Of a stretch of 64,000 nt of DNA, positions 12,901 to 24,339 are shown piece after piece. The notes under the pieces were generated by a model. That model was given only the letters and a program-made list of their open reading frames with translations, was not told where the DNA came from and did not search any database. The translations under genes and the position numbers were made by a program. Every line of letters starts with the position of its first letter. Within the stretch, counting starts at the first letter, position 1. The DNA is from Apostichopus japonicus (taxonomy: Eukaryota; Echinodermata; Holothuroidea; Aspidochirotida; Stichopodidae), in the NCBI RefSeq assembly GCF_037975245.1, contig NC_092576.1, positions 15,377,611-15,441,610 of the forward strand, written 5' to 3'.

Positions 12901-12904
12901 ACAT

Positions 12905-13030
12905 AATTTGTAAACTTTGTAAAATTTGTAAAAATTTGTAAAAATTTGTAAAATTTGTAAAAATTTGTAAAATTTGAAAAATTTGTAAAATTTGTAAAAA
13001 TTTGTAAAAATTTGTAAAATTTGTAAAAGG
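12905..13030. repeat. (TTTGTAAAA)n tandem repeat
   Basis: About fourteen units of 8-10 bp (AAATTTGTAAA and variants). The repetitive Phe/Leu/Gln frames on the minus strand are products of the repeat. Confidence 0.85.
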
Positions 13031-13321
13031 CAAAATTTGTCCATTGGTACTACATGTACAGTGTGCTGAAGCTCTTGTCTGGCATAGATGTACATGCATT
13101 TGCAGTACTTATCAATAGATCCCTGGTATATTCAAAGATTTTCCATAATTTTGGAACGAGTGGCAACCACTCCCCAAACCAGCACTCTCAAAAACCCTAG
13201 ACATAAGAGGATACTTATCGGGCTGTGCACAAAGTGCAAATACCAGATGAGGATCCTAGAAAACCCGTTCTGACCGAATTACGTAGATAATAGAACCACA
13301 CAAAGAACAAACTATGTAGAC

Positions 13322-13488
13322 GCTTTGGGTGGTACAGTAGCATGAGAAGGAAGGGTATTGACCAGAGGGGTCCGGTCACAGAGGGTGCACATGTTATAAG
13401 GTTACCAGTTCATTCTAGACACAGTAGAACGAGAGAGAGTGCTAAGGTTGTGGGGAGACATGTAAGCGTGGAGCAAAGTAAATGAAAA
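13322..13488. repeat. dispersed repeat family E, copy 2
   Basis: Same block order as the copy at 1027-1210: a GGTACAGTAGCATGAGAAGG start, then a cattgacc-like block, GGTCACAGAGGG, CAGTTCATTCTAGAC and GTTGTGGGGAGACATGTAAG. It is followed by unrelated GC-richer sequence. Confidence 0.55.
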
Positions 13489-13489
13489 A

Positions 13490-15660
13490 CTTTTTTTGGG
13501 CTCGGTGCGCCCTAAACTTTCATCTTCGTCATCTTGGGAGATGAGACCCTCCAGCGGGTGGACGGATACATATGTCTATTTTTCATTGATAGAATCATGT
13601 TTTACTATTTTCATATACTTTCCGTCACACATAAGTGGAAAGAAAAAAAGAAAAAACTTGTATAAACGTCAAGACTGTTATGCCAAAATGCCATCACTAA
13701 ATTATCCCTTGATTCGTAACGGCATGCCGGACATCCGTCGACTCGGTTGAAGTCGGGGCGCATGAAAAGCTGACACGATTTTATAAGATCGATGTCTGAA
13801 GGTGACGAGAGAGATCATAACGCTCCGCAGCCTCTGCTGGAAATTAAATTCAAAACAACCTCAACAAAGGGAAATCGTTAATTTTGTACCGTCTTGACGA
13901 TTGACTGACTGTATGTGTGTGTGTAACAGCTTCCGTGCGTCCTCATAATCTGTATGTGTGTGTGTATAACAGCTTCTGGGTGTCCTCATAATTACTACTG
14001 AGACTGCATGGGGAACATGCTGCTTTGGTCAGGATCCCAAAACCAATTTCCATTTTGACACAAGTCCAAAACTTTGACCACAGAGTGAGACAAACACACT
14101 TGACATCAGCTCTACAGCTGCAGACAATGAAGGAATAATGTACTCTGTTTGCCTTCATAACGATGCCTCAGATATTTGAAAACAAAAGATTTAAAAAAAA
14201 ACAGCACTGCAGTCATGAATGGGGGCAACAAGAATTGGGAAGGAGAATTCTAAAAAAATAAAGTCATAAATTCACAAGGCATATGATAAAAGATTTAAGT
14301 GTTCTTAAACAAAAGACCATTCATTGTAAAAGTTAAATAATAAACATAAAAGCTGAGACTATTTCATCAAATTAAATTGATTGTTTTATATTCAAGATCA
14401 GTTGATTCAAAGAGTATTAATACTTGTCATATATTTACAGATTTGCTAACCATGCAGCACCCCCCCCCTCACTCCTTCCCCTCCAGGAAATCACTTTTGA
14501 AAACTTCTACTGATTTCTATCAGACAAACTTTAGGGGGGAACAAATCCTTTTGGGGGGCTACGGTTTGGTGGTAAATTGTTGTGAAAGAAACAATGTTCT
14601 TCAAAATACACATAAACCAGCTGTTGATTTGTCTTTAACAGGAAATGATGAAATTTAGGCCAAACATTAGCAAAATGGAACAAAGTTGTACAACCCAGAG
14701 GTCACCAGAGTTTTAACCCAGAGGTCTCTGGTTTGAATCCAGCCATTCTAGCCCCCCCCCCCCAAAAAAAATCTGTGCTTCTTTTCCCTTATCTAGATCC
14801 CTTACAAATAAAGATTGCCCTATTTATGGGTGTACAAATATGTAGACTACATATAGTGTGCTGTAATTAGTTATAGCTAGTGTATATATAGTACATGTAT
14901 GTGAATTATGGGCAGGTAAGTATAACTACAGATCTAAAGACTAGATTGTTGTCATGGAGACAAAGTAACTATATGCTGTCAATATACCAATAAATGAAAA
15001 ACCGCAGACAGCTTGAACATCCAAACCAAAACACAATTAACATTTAGCCACCTTCCTTCCCCGCACACTTCCTTCTGTCTGTATCATGTATTATAACAAA
15101 CAGAGCAGCCTAACATGTATTATATATATAGTATACATGTGTGAGGCCTAACCGCTATCCTACATCAAAACACTGTGGAGGAGTTAATAGGTCATTGCAT
15201 TGCAATTATACATGAGGTAAACTATGTGTTGCGATTTCATTAACTGTACAATCTATAAACCACTAGCAAGACTTCACACTTCAGGTACTGAACTTTTACA
15301 AATCTTCAATCTGTAAATTAAAGTCAACAACAACCACAAAACTGAAAGTACCATCTGCAATAAGAAAGAATCTCTCTCTCTGTCTGTCTGTCCAGTTTAA
15401 TCCGGTTTAAACCGAAAATTGTGGTGAAGACATTTTCGCTCAGTCACCGACAATATTTCTGACATTGCAACTATCATTTCCTCCATATTCAGGAACTGAT
15501 TAAAGATGTTTGTGGGAGTCTACAAAACTTCCATATTATATGTACAACATGAGGAAGCCGACTGGACAAATGTATGTTACAGTACAAACATAAATGCCAA
15601 CTTCACAGAAGACTCCGGTCAACAACATTAACTAAGCAGTAGCGTTGAATACTGTAGGTC
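13490..15660. other. intergenic; one weak tRNA-like stretch
   Basis: Mostly unassigned. Near 14700-14755 a block reading GGTTTGAATCC resembles a tRNA B box (GGTTCRANTCC) and precedes a C-run and A-run. It may be the 3' part of a degraded tRNA-derived SINE on the + strand, but no A box is convincing. Confidence 0.35.
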
Positions 15661-15664
15661 AATA

Positions 15665-15755
15665 GCATTTTGTTCCGGACGAGGACTTGAGCCGGGAATG
15701 TAATGATTTGTGGTTTGGACACTCTAACTGCTACACCAAACCTTCACCTTATATG
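15665..15755 (-). repeat. degenerate tRNA-derived fragment
   Basis: On the minus strand, TGGTGTAGCAGTTAGAGTG resembles a tRNA D-arm/A box, and GGCTCAAGTCC lies about 35 bases on, as in a B box. The ends do not form an acceptor stem, so this is a SINE head remnant at best. Confidence 0.35.
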
Positions 15756-15885
15756 ATTACAGACCTTTCACATTATGAAATAAGAAGTGTACACGTTCGG
15801 GCAACTCCACAGTGATTGATGAGTAACTGTGGAATGCTATAGAAAAGCCAGCTTGGTATAAAACACTATTTACGGAATACAACAG

Positions 15886-16750
15886 ACTTACATCAGAATA
15901 CTAAGTTGTAGACCTTATTGAGAGGGCCCTATACACCAGCAGCAGCTGTATGGGAAACCTTTTACCTCCTTGTACAGGTAAATTAATTGCCTTGTTTCTG
16001 TTCCTGACTTCCTTGAACTTGTTATTACAATTTTCACAACAGACATTCTTATTGTTGTTTTCAAGCTAGTTTAATACTCCCCTAGGTCACATGAAAACAT
16101 AAAACATAAAACCATATATGATACACACACCACAACCATATATATCCTAGTTCTTTTTACTGAATATATAATATTATTCATACATCTTAAATTTAATACA
16201 GAGAAGTGAGTAATATGTCTCCAGAGATCTGTCAATACAGAATATTGTACAATGTCAATGTACTCTCTAAGTGCAATATTAATTACTGATACATGTCCAA
16301 TTATTGGACAACTTTGTTGTATACTACCTCTGATTGTACATGATACTTACATCAGAATACTACTGTAGAGCTCTACAGAATTCAGAAGGCCCTATACAGG
16401 AAATCCTTAACCTCCTTTTAAAGGTTAATTGCCTTGTTTCTGTTCCTGAATTCCTTCTTGTTATCAACATTTTCACAACAGACCTTTGTTTTGTTATTTT
16501 TCCGGCTAGTTTAATACTCCCCTAGGTCATATGAAAACATAATTCCAGCTGATAACACACACCGCCACCTGCATATTTGGTAGTTCATGTTACTGTATAT
16601 AATATTATTCATACAGCTTAAATTTAATACAGAGAAATGAGAAATGTATCTCCAGAGATCTGTCAACAAAGGCAATTATCTGGTCAAGTGTACAACTTCA
16701 ATGTACATGTATTCTTCAGTGTAATATATATTACTGCATAGATTCTTGTA
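15886..16750. repeat. tandem segmental duplication, unit about 460 bp
   Basis: Unit 1 (15886-16345) and unit 2 (from 16346) share long colinear blocks: CTTACATCAGAATACT, AATTGCCTTGTTTCTGTTCC, TTTCACAACAGAC, CTAGTTTAATACTCCCCTAG, ATAATATTATTCATACA, TTAAATTTAATACAGAGAA and CTCCAGAGATCTGTCAA. The copies have diverged by substitutions and small indels. Neither has a convincing reading frame. Confidence 0.8.
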
Positions 16751-16805
16751 CAGACCTGAGGTAAGTTCTATGGACAGGATTACTCCTAAGCCAACACACA
16801 TTGAC

Positions 16806-16862
16806 CGATTCGACCCGACACGACCCGACTTGACCTGACCAGACCCGACCCAACCCGACCCA
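16806..16862. repeat. (CCCGA)n short tandem repeat
   Basis: Degenerate 5-bp and 10-bp units of CGACCCGACACGACCCGACT type, about 57 bp, giving a C-rich strand. Confidence 0.75.
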
Positions 16863-17009
16863 ACTGCCATTACATGCATAATCTTAGATTTTACCAACAT
16901 TGTGCTTTTAGTACAGTAGGCCTATATTAATGCAATATTTAGGTGACCATTTTGAAGTGCTTTTTTCAGCCAAAATTTTGCGATCAATCTGGTGCCAATT
17001 AAATCCTCA

Positions 17010-17023
17010 ATTACCATGGCAAC
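17010..17023. promoter_or_regulatory. candidate RFX X-box, copy 1
   Basis: ATTACCATGGCAAC differs by one base from the palindromic X-box consensus GTTRCCATGGYAAC bound by RFX transcription factors. A second and better match lies 490 bp downstream. Function is inference from the motif only. Confidence 0.45.
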
Positions 17024-17498
17024 CGAGCATGCACATTTGTTTGCATGTAATCAAGACCGAGATGAGACACGAAATTTGTGTAAAGAGATGCGGAATTATC
17101 GCAAGAACGGTCACGCCCAAGCAGTGTCAGACGATATGAAAATGTAACAAAAACAAACGCAGTCAGTCTACAGCACTTCCTCTGCATCTAGACTAAGCTT
17201 AAAAATAGAACTATAAAAAGCACAAATTAATAACGCTGTAAGTTAATGTCTTTACCTGCAGTGCTTGATCAACATTTGTTTAAATTAGTCGAATGTGAAA
17301 ATAGTCTTAACGCGACGGCCTAATTACGTGATTCTTTCAAAACAGATAAGTCAGCTATTTCTCTGGGATTTCATATTTCCTGTTTATCCTGTAGATCTTA
17401 GCTTGTATTTGTGGCACTGCAGTCTGACTTCATTTGCACCATGTGCATGAAAGTGAATTCCTCAAAACAATACCTGAGCTATTAACAGGAAAACATTG

Positions 17499-17512
17499 GT
17501 TACCATAGCAAC
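17499..17512. promoter_or_regulatory. candidate RFX X-box, copy 2
   Basis: GTTACCATAGCAAC is a near-perfect RFX X-box with two half-sites in palindromic register. Both copies are followed within about 15 bases by a CATTTGTTT block, suggesting that a short module was duplicated or that both sites belong to one cis-regulatory element. Confidence 0.5.
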
Positions 17513-17739
17513 CAATATCAAACATTTGTTTCAATTGTCACCCCATCGCTACGAAATCACAAGTAAAGGAAGTGCTTCTTCACTTTCGATTAGCTTCCTT
17601 TTTCTTCAGAGTCTAGTGGTCTAATAATCCAACTTGATTGAAGGTTTTTTGTTTTTTTTACTGAAAATGCTTTCCTTGTATTGTAAGCAGACTTGATGAA
17701 GTGTGAGCATACAAATCCATCAGTACTTGAGATTTGTTC

Positions 17740-18340
17740 ATTTCTCAGGGTACAAGTACTGTACGAGTACAAAGAACCGAGTACAAACTGTGCAAAGTCC
17801 TGATCGAGTATGAGTACAAACTAAGGGTCCAAGTACAAAGTATGATTACAAGAGATTTGATAATTTCTCCTGATACAAGTGTGAGTACAAAGTCCCGAGT
17901 ACAAGCACTTGCATAAACGTCCAAGGACAGATTTTGATTACAAGAGATTTTTTTCTGTACTGTTAGTCCTAAATACTTGTAAGGCACAATTACAAGAGAT
18001 TTCACTGTGTACTAGTATGAGTACAAAGTATCGTGCGCAAGTGCAAAGTCCTGAGTACGAGTAAAAACTTATAGCTGTACAACTACAAAGTATGAATTAC
18101 AGAACATGAGATTATATTTTCTCCAAGTATTACAATGAGTACTATAAGTCCTAAATACAAGGAACAATATTACCAGAGATTTGCTTTCACGGTGTAGAAA
18201 GTCCTGAGTACAGGTGTCGGTTCAATGTCCCAGTATAAAGTACAATTACAAGAGCTTTACTTTCTCCGAGTACAAGTATGAATACTATAAGTTCCATGTA
18301 CAAGTGCAAAGTCCAAGTTCAAACTACGTTTACGAGTACA
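17740..18340. repeat. GAGTACAAGT / ACAAAGTCC interspersed short-repeat field
   Basis: About 600 bp with dozens of degenerate copies of GAGTACAAGT, TACAAAGTCC and ATTACAAGAGATTT arranged in a higher-order pattern of roughly 100-120 bp. This looks like an old decaying minisatellite. Confidence 0.7.
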
Positions 18341-18344
18341 AAGG

Positions 18345-19715
18345 ATAACGCACAATAACAAATTTGCACAAACAAGATGGCCAGGACACAAGTCTAATTT
18401 GTTATATTTAATGGGGCACTTTTGAGGTGTATCACTATAAAGCTGGGCGCAGTTGTGACGCATGTGCAGGACTCTGCTAAAGACAAAGTTTCAACAAAAT
18501 TTTCAACACAACTTGCATTTTAATATTTGAGATACACACACATATTCCTACAGCACAGATGTATATGCACAGAGCATGTATGCACATAGCACATGCACAG
18601 AGCACATGTACAGAGTATGTGCGCTGGTAAACTCATGATATCCTGAACCAGTGTACATTGTATATCTGGAAGTACTGTACAAATTTTCATTTACCGAAGT
18701 TTGTACTTTTTGTTTTAAGTGTACTCTGTTCGTCACATTCAGATACATACATGGGTAACTGGACTGTAGCGGAGGCCTCCGGGACTAGTACCAGGGAGAA
18801 TATTTCACAATCTCCACGGAGAGATTGCAGACACGAACGTGTCGGATTCTTCACTTTGGCCAGCAACTATTTGATTTGCACACTTCTGCAGCTTTTCCCT
18901 ACGGCACTTCAGAGTGTGCCGAATCGCGCCCGCAGCCGAGAATCCTGTTATCTTTATAGAACATGAACTCAGCCAATCAAGAAACCACCTGCTAATTTTT
19001 TTTTTCTTTTTTTTTTCATTTTAATCATTTCACAGGTGATAAGAAGCAAAAGTACTAGATGCAGCTGAGGTTATTAAGAAACTAGTTTCTAATCATGAAA
19101 TGATATCGAAAAACCAGCCCTTTTCTTCTTCATTTTTTTTCTCTTTCTTTCATTAGTTTTATTACCATATATGACCTCTGACCTCAGTCAAAAGGTTTAC
19201 TTAGATGATCTAATGTGTCTTAAGTGGTAATATTATTTAGGATCGAAGATATGTGACACTGCAATTATGAATGGATGTTTGGGCAACGCTTTGTGAACTG
19301 CTTAGTATATGACATCGCATATATATGACAACACATATTTTTGACACCATATACGTCTATGTATGACACTGCATATATATTTGCACATCACAGCTAAGTA
19401 ACAATATAAATTCATACATCCAATTATGTAACAAATGCTGTATATGGAACTATACCGTATAGTGCAGTACTCAGCTTATATAACACTACTGTCGGTAACT
19501 GGCAATTTGAATCCACAATACAGACATACAGCCTACAGTGTATAGAACATACTGTACTTTCTAGTGATGATTAATCCAAGTTCCTTCGGGCCTAAACGTT
19601 CATTCACCCAGCTGTATTATTATTGTTACTGAGCACAGTCAGTACACATGATACTGTTGAGTACATGAGACTGTATTTAAAATAGAATGTACTATACAGT
19701 GAAGGCATGCAAAAC
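18345..19715. other. intergenic; one GC-richer stretch
   Basis: A roughly 200-bp GC-richer stretch near 18760-18960 is open on the + strand but begins with a non-ATG codon and lacks splice signals or a recognisable motif. The rest is AT-rich. Confidence 0.4.
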
Positions 19716-19720
19716 TTTTT

Positions 19721-20030
19721 CGGGAGAGGATGGGGAGAAGGGAGAGGGGGGAGGAGGGAGAGGGGAGGAGGGGGAGGGTATGGAGGGGGAGGAGGGGGAA
19801 GGAGGGAAGGGAGAGTAGATGAGAAGAGGGAAGGGGAGGGAGGTAAAGGAGGAGAAGGAAAGGGAGAGGAGGGAAGGGAGGGAGGGGAGGGAGAGAAAGG
19901 AGATGGGGGAGGGCGGAGAAGGAGGGAGGAGGGGGAGAGAGTGAGGCGGGAGAGAGGGATTGGCAGAGGAAGAGGCGGGAAAGATGGAAAGAGGGGGAAA
20001 TGGAGAGAGGGGGAGAAGATGCTGCCAACG
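19721..20030. repeat. polypurine (GGGAGG/GGAGGA) tract
   Basis: About 310 bp of nearly pure purine on the + strand. It generates long spurious Pro/Ser/Leu-rich frames on the minus strand (to about 200 codons) and Gly/Glu/Arg-rich frames on the plus strand. These are not genes. Confidence 0.85.
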
Positions 20031-20329
20031 ATGAATTCCAAACCCCCATGTGCACCCATGTTACCATATTTCATATAAGTTACAGAATATGAGAGTAAAA
20101 TTTCGTTAAGAAGCCTTAATAAGCTCCAAGAATCAAGTGGACTAGTGCTAAACCAGAGTATATATGGACTGCTGACAGCATAACTCCAGACAATTTGTAA
20201 CATCTAACACAGTAAGAATGCAATAAGGATTAGCTACAATACTACAATTTATACACAGTTTCCACATAAGCACTGTACACTATAACCCATACTACAGACT
20301 AAACTACACTGTACCTGGTCAACAGGGAA

Positions 20330-20515
20330 GAATTTAGTTTCAAATTTTTGTGTAGCTGTTTTGAATAGTCTGAATTTGGTCTCTTATAAAATGCTACGTT
20401 AGAATGTTTATAAAAAATGCTATGCGTCTTTCTACTTGTACAGTATATATATAAAGCAATTTGCCCATTTTGCTAGATGGAATATATACTGGATAAATTA
20501 TTCCCTACCTGAGAA
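20330..20515 (-). mobile_element. CAGG-terminated MITE family F, copy 1
   Basis: Minus-strand copy of a repeat also seen at 23665-23873 (-), 38907-39101 (+) and 55722-56112 (+). Shared blocks are a terminus like CAGGGAATAATTTATCCAG, then GCTATGCAAAATGG-like sequence, a middle TTTTATAAGAGAC block, and a TAAACTATTTCCTG-like other end. The two ends are short inverted repeats (CAGG(G/A)AATA). No target duplication is clear. Confidence 0.5.
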
Positions 20516-20786
20516 TTCTATCCTGCAAAGTCTGAGACTATAAAAAAAAGTTTACTTAAATATAAAATGTATAAACAGACAGTACCTCACATTAATATAT
20601 ATACAGTACGTCACTGCTGTACTGTTATCTTACATGTCTCGAGGTCAATTTATGAAAAAGGAAACATTGAACATTCCCAAAAGACATTAAAATGGTTTCA
20701 AATCCAGTTATAACGTTGCTAATTATACATCCTTTAATTTCATTGCCACAGTTGAAGGTCTGCATTTGCCATAATTTGGTTACCAA

Positions 20787-20903
20787 CAGCAAATGATCAA
20801 TGTTCATTTGAAACCATTAATGTTTCCCCCGCCAGGAAAAGATCACATGATCAATGTGAATTTGTAACCATTATAGTTTCCCCCTCCAGGAAAAGATCAC
20901 ATG
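20787..20903. repeat. tandem duplication, unit about 61 bp
   Basis: Two units share ATGATCAATGT, GTAACCATTA, GTTTCCCCC, CCAGGAAAAGATCACATG in order. Confidence 0.7.
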
Positions 20904-20909
20904 GGCACA

Positions 20910-22250
20910 AATCTCAGTATGTTACACAAGCACCGACATGAATCGCTTTTAAACACAGATCTCCAAAGAGTTACTTTTTAAAAGCAATATGATCACAATC
21001 AGTTCTAGCCTAAGGTTATATGTCAATACTGTAAATAATGTATAGTATACTGTATACTTACTAACTGGATATAGGCTGCGGTTCTACTGTCTATGGTGTT
21101 AGTAACAGCAATGATGGCAATACAGCTTAGTTAACACACTTTCACCTAATAATTTAACTAATTAGCTCATTAGGAGATAGCAACTGCGCATGCTCGTTCC
21201 TACTGTATATCTATCTATGACCTTTCCGTACAGGTCAATCTTTAACTGAATATGCAAAACAATGTGATAGTATATATACCGCACAATTAGTCAACGAGGG
21301 TACAGTGTCTACTGTATTTCAGCCAAACACTTTATATTTCAGTTTCTACTTGGAAACATATTAAACATTACCAGGTAAGGTCTTTGGAAACGAAAACTAT
21401 ATACGCCGATCCTGCCCCTGGGTATCCGGCTTACTACTTTCATGTTCTGTGAATGTCCGGTAAATTTGACGAGCTGTCCATGTGGCATGAAATGTGTATA
21501 CAGTACATATATACTGACGTAGTGTGCCGCAGAACAGCACAGGATGTTAGGCTGTGACAATTTAAGGTAGGTTCTTACGAAAATTCATTTGACCGACCAA
21601 TATTTTCAGTCTGATACCATCAATTGATAGTTCTTCCTTCATAACTTTCCATTTACGAGCAATTCGAATGAAAGTATGAGAAATATCGGCTGAATATTAT
21701 TGTCCATGTATCAGGCCGTGATAGATTTACAGTATTAGTTCAGCCTGGTTAGCCCTTGCATGTCTTTCTTATCTTATTCCTCTAGCTCCAAAGTTGTGAA
21801 AGTTTATTCTTGCTGCACCTACTTCCTTTTAAAATTAAGCTAAATTTTAAGTACTTTAAGACAGCTTTGGTTACTTTGTAGATCACGCGATACCTGGAAA
21901 ATTGTCGGTTTTTTCGGGTATAAACCGAGCGAGGGCTGACCGGGTTGAACTCGTAATGAGGTGTACCCTAACACATTAGAGCACATACACCAAGTGCATA
22001 GAGTGCAGAATCGCACCATTTATGCCAATAGATGACCAACAGTCTGGTACTGCTTCCAAATGACCTTTTGACCTATTGCAGGATACTCCTCCAAGGTGTA
22101 CCTCCAAACTAGGTTAAAAAATGTGCCTTGTCTTCAATACAAATGATGAACTTTCACAAGATCAACCAACCAGCAAATTGCTATGTAAGTAAGCCTACTA
22201 GTTCTTGGCCTATTGGGCCAACACTAAGACTGTAGGGCCAAAGGCCATAA
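20910..22250. other. intergenic, no recognisable feature
   Basis: AT-rich sequence without recognised exon, RNA gene or shared repeat. Confidence 0.5.
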
Positions 22251-22255
22251 ATGTT

Positions 22256-22300
22256 TGGGTGGGTGGGTGGGTGGGTGGGTGGGTGGGTGGGTGGGTGGGG
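22256..22300. repeat. (GGGT)11 microsatellite, G-quadruplex-prone
   Basis: Uninterrupted GGGT units on the + strand, about eleven copies. Four or more GGG runs with 1-base loops form a classic stable G-quadruplex motif. Confidence 0.9.
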
Positions 22301-22309
22301 CCCTATTCA

Positions 22310-23660
22310 CCTTTGACTGATGACATATCCATCAATTAACGCTTTTTCTGGATTTCATTTTTTGCAAAGTAATCGATGATGTCCTGCAAGAGAATGTCTT
22401 TCGTCAAATGGTTGGTGAATCTACGATCCATTGATTTCTACACTTGACACACATTGGTGAATGTATCTGCCCAACACAGGAAGAAACCTCCTGTTTATTT
22501 GCCGGAAGTTTAACAACGTGCGGGCCACCGTAAATTTGCAGGGAACTACGACATGGCCTACTTTGCCTTTGCCATTTAACCCAACACTGGCCACACTATT
22601 AAACTCAATTCTGGGTTCAGCACATAATTCCTTTCTAATGTACCATTCTCAAGTAAAAAAAAAAGAAAAAAGTCATTTAAGCAAATGTAAGCACATACTT
22701 TAGCTGCCACGTATGCAATTTGGATTTATAGCCACACAATTCTTATTGGCTTTCATAACCTTTTCTGCATCACAGTACATTATCACTTGCATCAATAACA
22801 TGCAAATTTATGCAAAGTAATGGAGATCAAAGCAGCCTCATCTTTACTGTATACCTTTCAACACAGGTCTACATAATTTATAAATGCCCTTGAATTTTGA
22901 AATTATCAGAATTTAACATTTAACATTAATATGTACTTTATCATGGTTTATGGTTAACTGTCTAGATATAGTGCAATTATCCTCACCTTTCAAAGTGAAA
23001 CAAAAATATTCATCCAGGACACTTTTGAACACGTTGTACACATGTATGTACATGTTCTACTGTAGGGAGGAGTACAGTGCTAAAAAATGTTACAGTTTCA
23101 CTCTCGGCATGGTATAGCGAGAGTGCTACATAGACCAGTATAAAGAGAGAAGCGCAGCAATGCATGTAGCATTGTATACAGTACTTATAGTTTGATCTGT
23201 TTTACCTCCATGGTTTGATCTTTCTTGGCCAGTAATGCAGCACTTTCACGATCAATCTTGACTATGTTCGGTGAACATATAAAGATGACAAGCGAGTGAC
23301 AGAGATTAATATCAATGATCAATCCTTTCCATATATAGTTATCAAACCATCACAATATATATTTCAAGAGATCAATGTGCAAACTTTGTGCAAAGATATA
23401 TATACCTGGAAATGTTGTAGTCCAACTTTTTTGACAGTCATACTAAAAGTGTTATATAACAGTAAGTGTAAACTATTGAAAATTAACTGACAGTACATGC
23501 CAGTATATATAGTAATGCACAATATACAGTAGTACACACATGAGTACAGTATAGTGTATACTGTACAGTATACTGTACAGTAACTGTGTATACACATATA
23601 GTACAGTGTTCATAAACACATACAGAACATATAGTGATCCTTCCTTCCCAAACCATCCAT
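22310..23660. other. intergenic; TACTGTACAGTA palindromes
   Basis: No gene recognised. Near 23540-23590 the sequence alternates GTATACTGTACAGTATACTG, a self-complementary stretch of about 40 bp. Confidence 0.45.
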
Positions 23661-23664
23661 CCCT

Positions 23665-23873
23665 CCTCCTTATAACCCCCCCCCTTACCCCCCCTAAGAT
23701 AGTGTACAACTTTTGTGTTGAAGTTTTGAAGACCTGTATTACAATTTGTTTGTTATAAAATACTATGTTTCCTGTGTACAAACAACTGCTGTATCTTTGG
23801 AACTTGTATGGCAATGTGACCATTTTGAATAGCCTTTTAGCCATGCCATACTGGATAATTCATTCCCTGCAGG
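23665..23873 (-). mobile_element. MITE family F, copy 2 (interrupted at its end by a hAT insertion)
   Basis: Minus-strand family F copy. Its terminus (reading CAGGGAATGAATTATCCAG on the minus strand) abuts the hAT-like element at 23874, whose target duplication CCTGCAGG includes the last bases of this copy. The insertion order can therefore be read: family F first, hAT-like element later. Confidence 0.5.
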
Positions 23874-24243
23874 CAGTGGCAGAGCGTCCATACAGTCAGA
23901 GGGGGCGGATGCCCCCCCCCTGACGGACTCAAATCGACTGCTGGCGCCCTTTTCAGCTTTTGACCACTTTTGACTTATTCGCGATTATTTACTTTTTTTA
24001 TTGCGCTTTCATCTACCTATTGACATTTCTCACATTTTGTTGGCCATGACACCTATTTATTCTTCGTTTATTTGCAAATAGCAAGGCCAGGAAAGGGTCA
24101 TTTCCGGCGATCTAGGACATATCTTTACTCAAAAAATTTCTGTACACTCCGCGCCAACCTGTGGTGGCGCTCCGCTTAGTGTCGAAAGCGCCCCTACAGA
24201 CCATTCTCGCCCCCCTTGACCAATACCCCTAGCTCCGCCACTG
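23874..24243 (-). mobile_element. hAT-like non-autonomous element, 370 bp
   Basis: Termini CAGTGGCAGAGC and GCTCCGCCACTG are inverted repeats, flanked by a perfect 8-bp direct repeat CCTGCAGG (23866-23873 and 24244-24251). CAG-type termini plus 8-bp duplications are the hallmark of hAT transposons. A relative lies in inverted orientation at 40632-41010 and shares the internal GGAGCGCCACCACAGGTTGG block. No transposase frame is present. Confidence 0.8.
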
Positions 24244-24251
24244 CCTGCAGG

Positions 24252-24335
24252 TCACTCTCGACAGGGTCCAGAGGGAGAGAGAGAGTGTGTGATAGCTGTG
24301 GGGAGACAGGTAAGTGAGGTAGTTAACTAAATATA
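24252..24335. repeat. dispersed repeat family E, copy 3 (partial)
   Basis: Only the distal part is present: a GAGAGAGAGTGTG run and GCTGTGGGGAGACAGGTAAG, matching the ends of the copies at 1027 and 13322. The hAT-like element at 23874 is inserted immediately before it. Confidence 0.45.
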
Positions 24336-24339
24336 TCTC

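Noticed and set aside
18658-18966. 102-codon plus-strand frame in a GC-richer patch
   Set aside because: Starts at a non-ATG codon, no splice sites in phase, no recognisable motif.
19604-20203. Long minus-strand frame (about 199 codons) rich in Pro/Ser/Leu, plus Gly/Arg/Glu frame on the plus strand
   Set aside because: Products of the polypurine tract; no start context, splice signals or domain.
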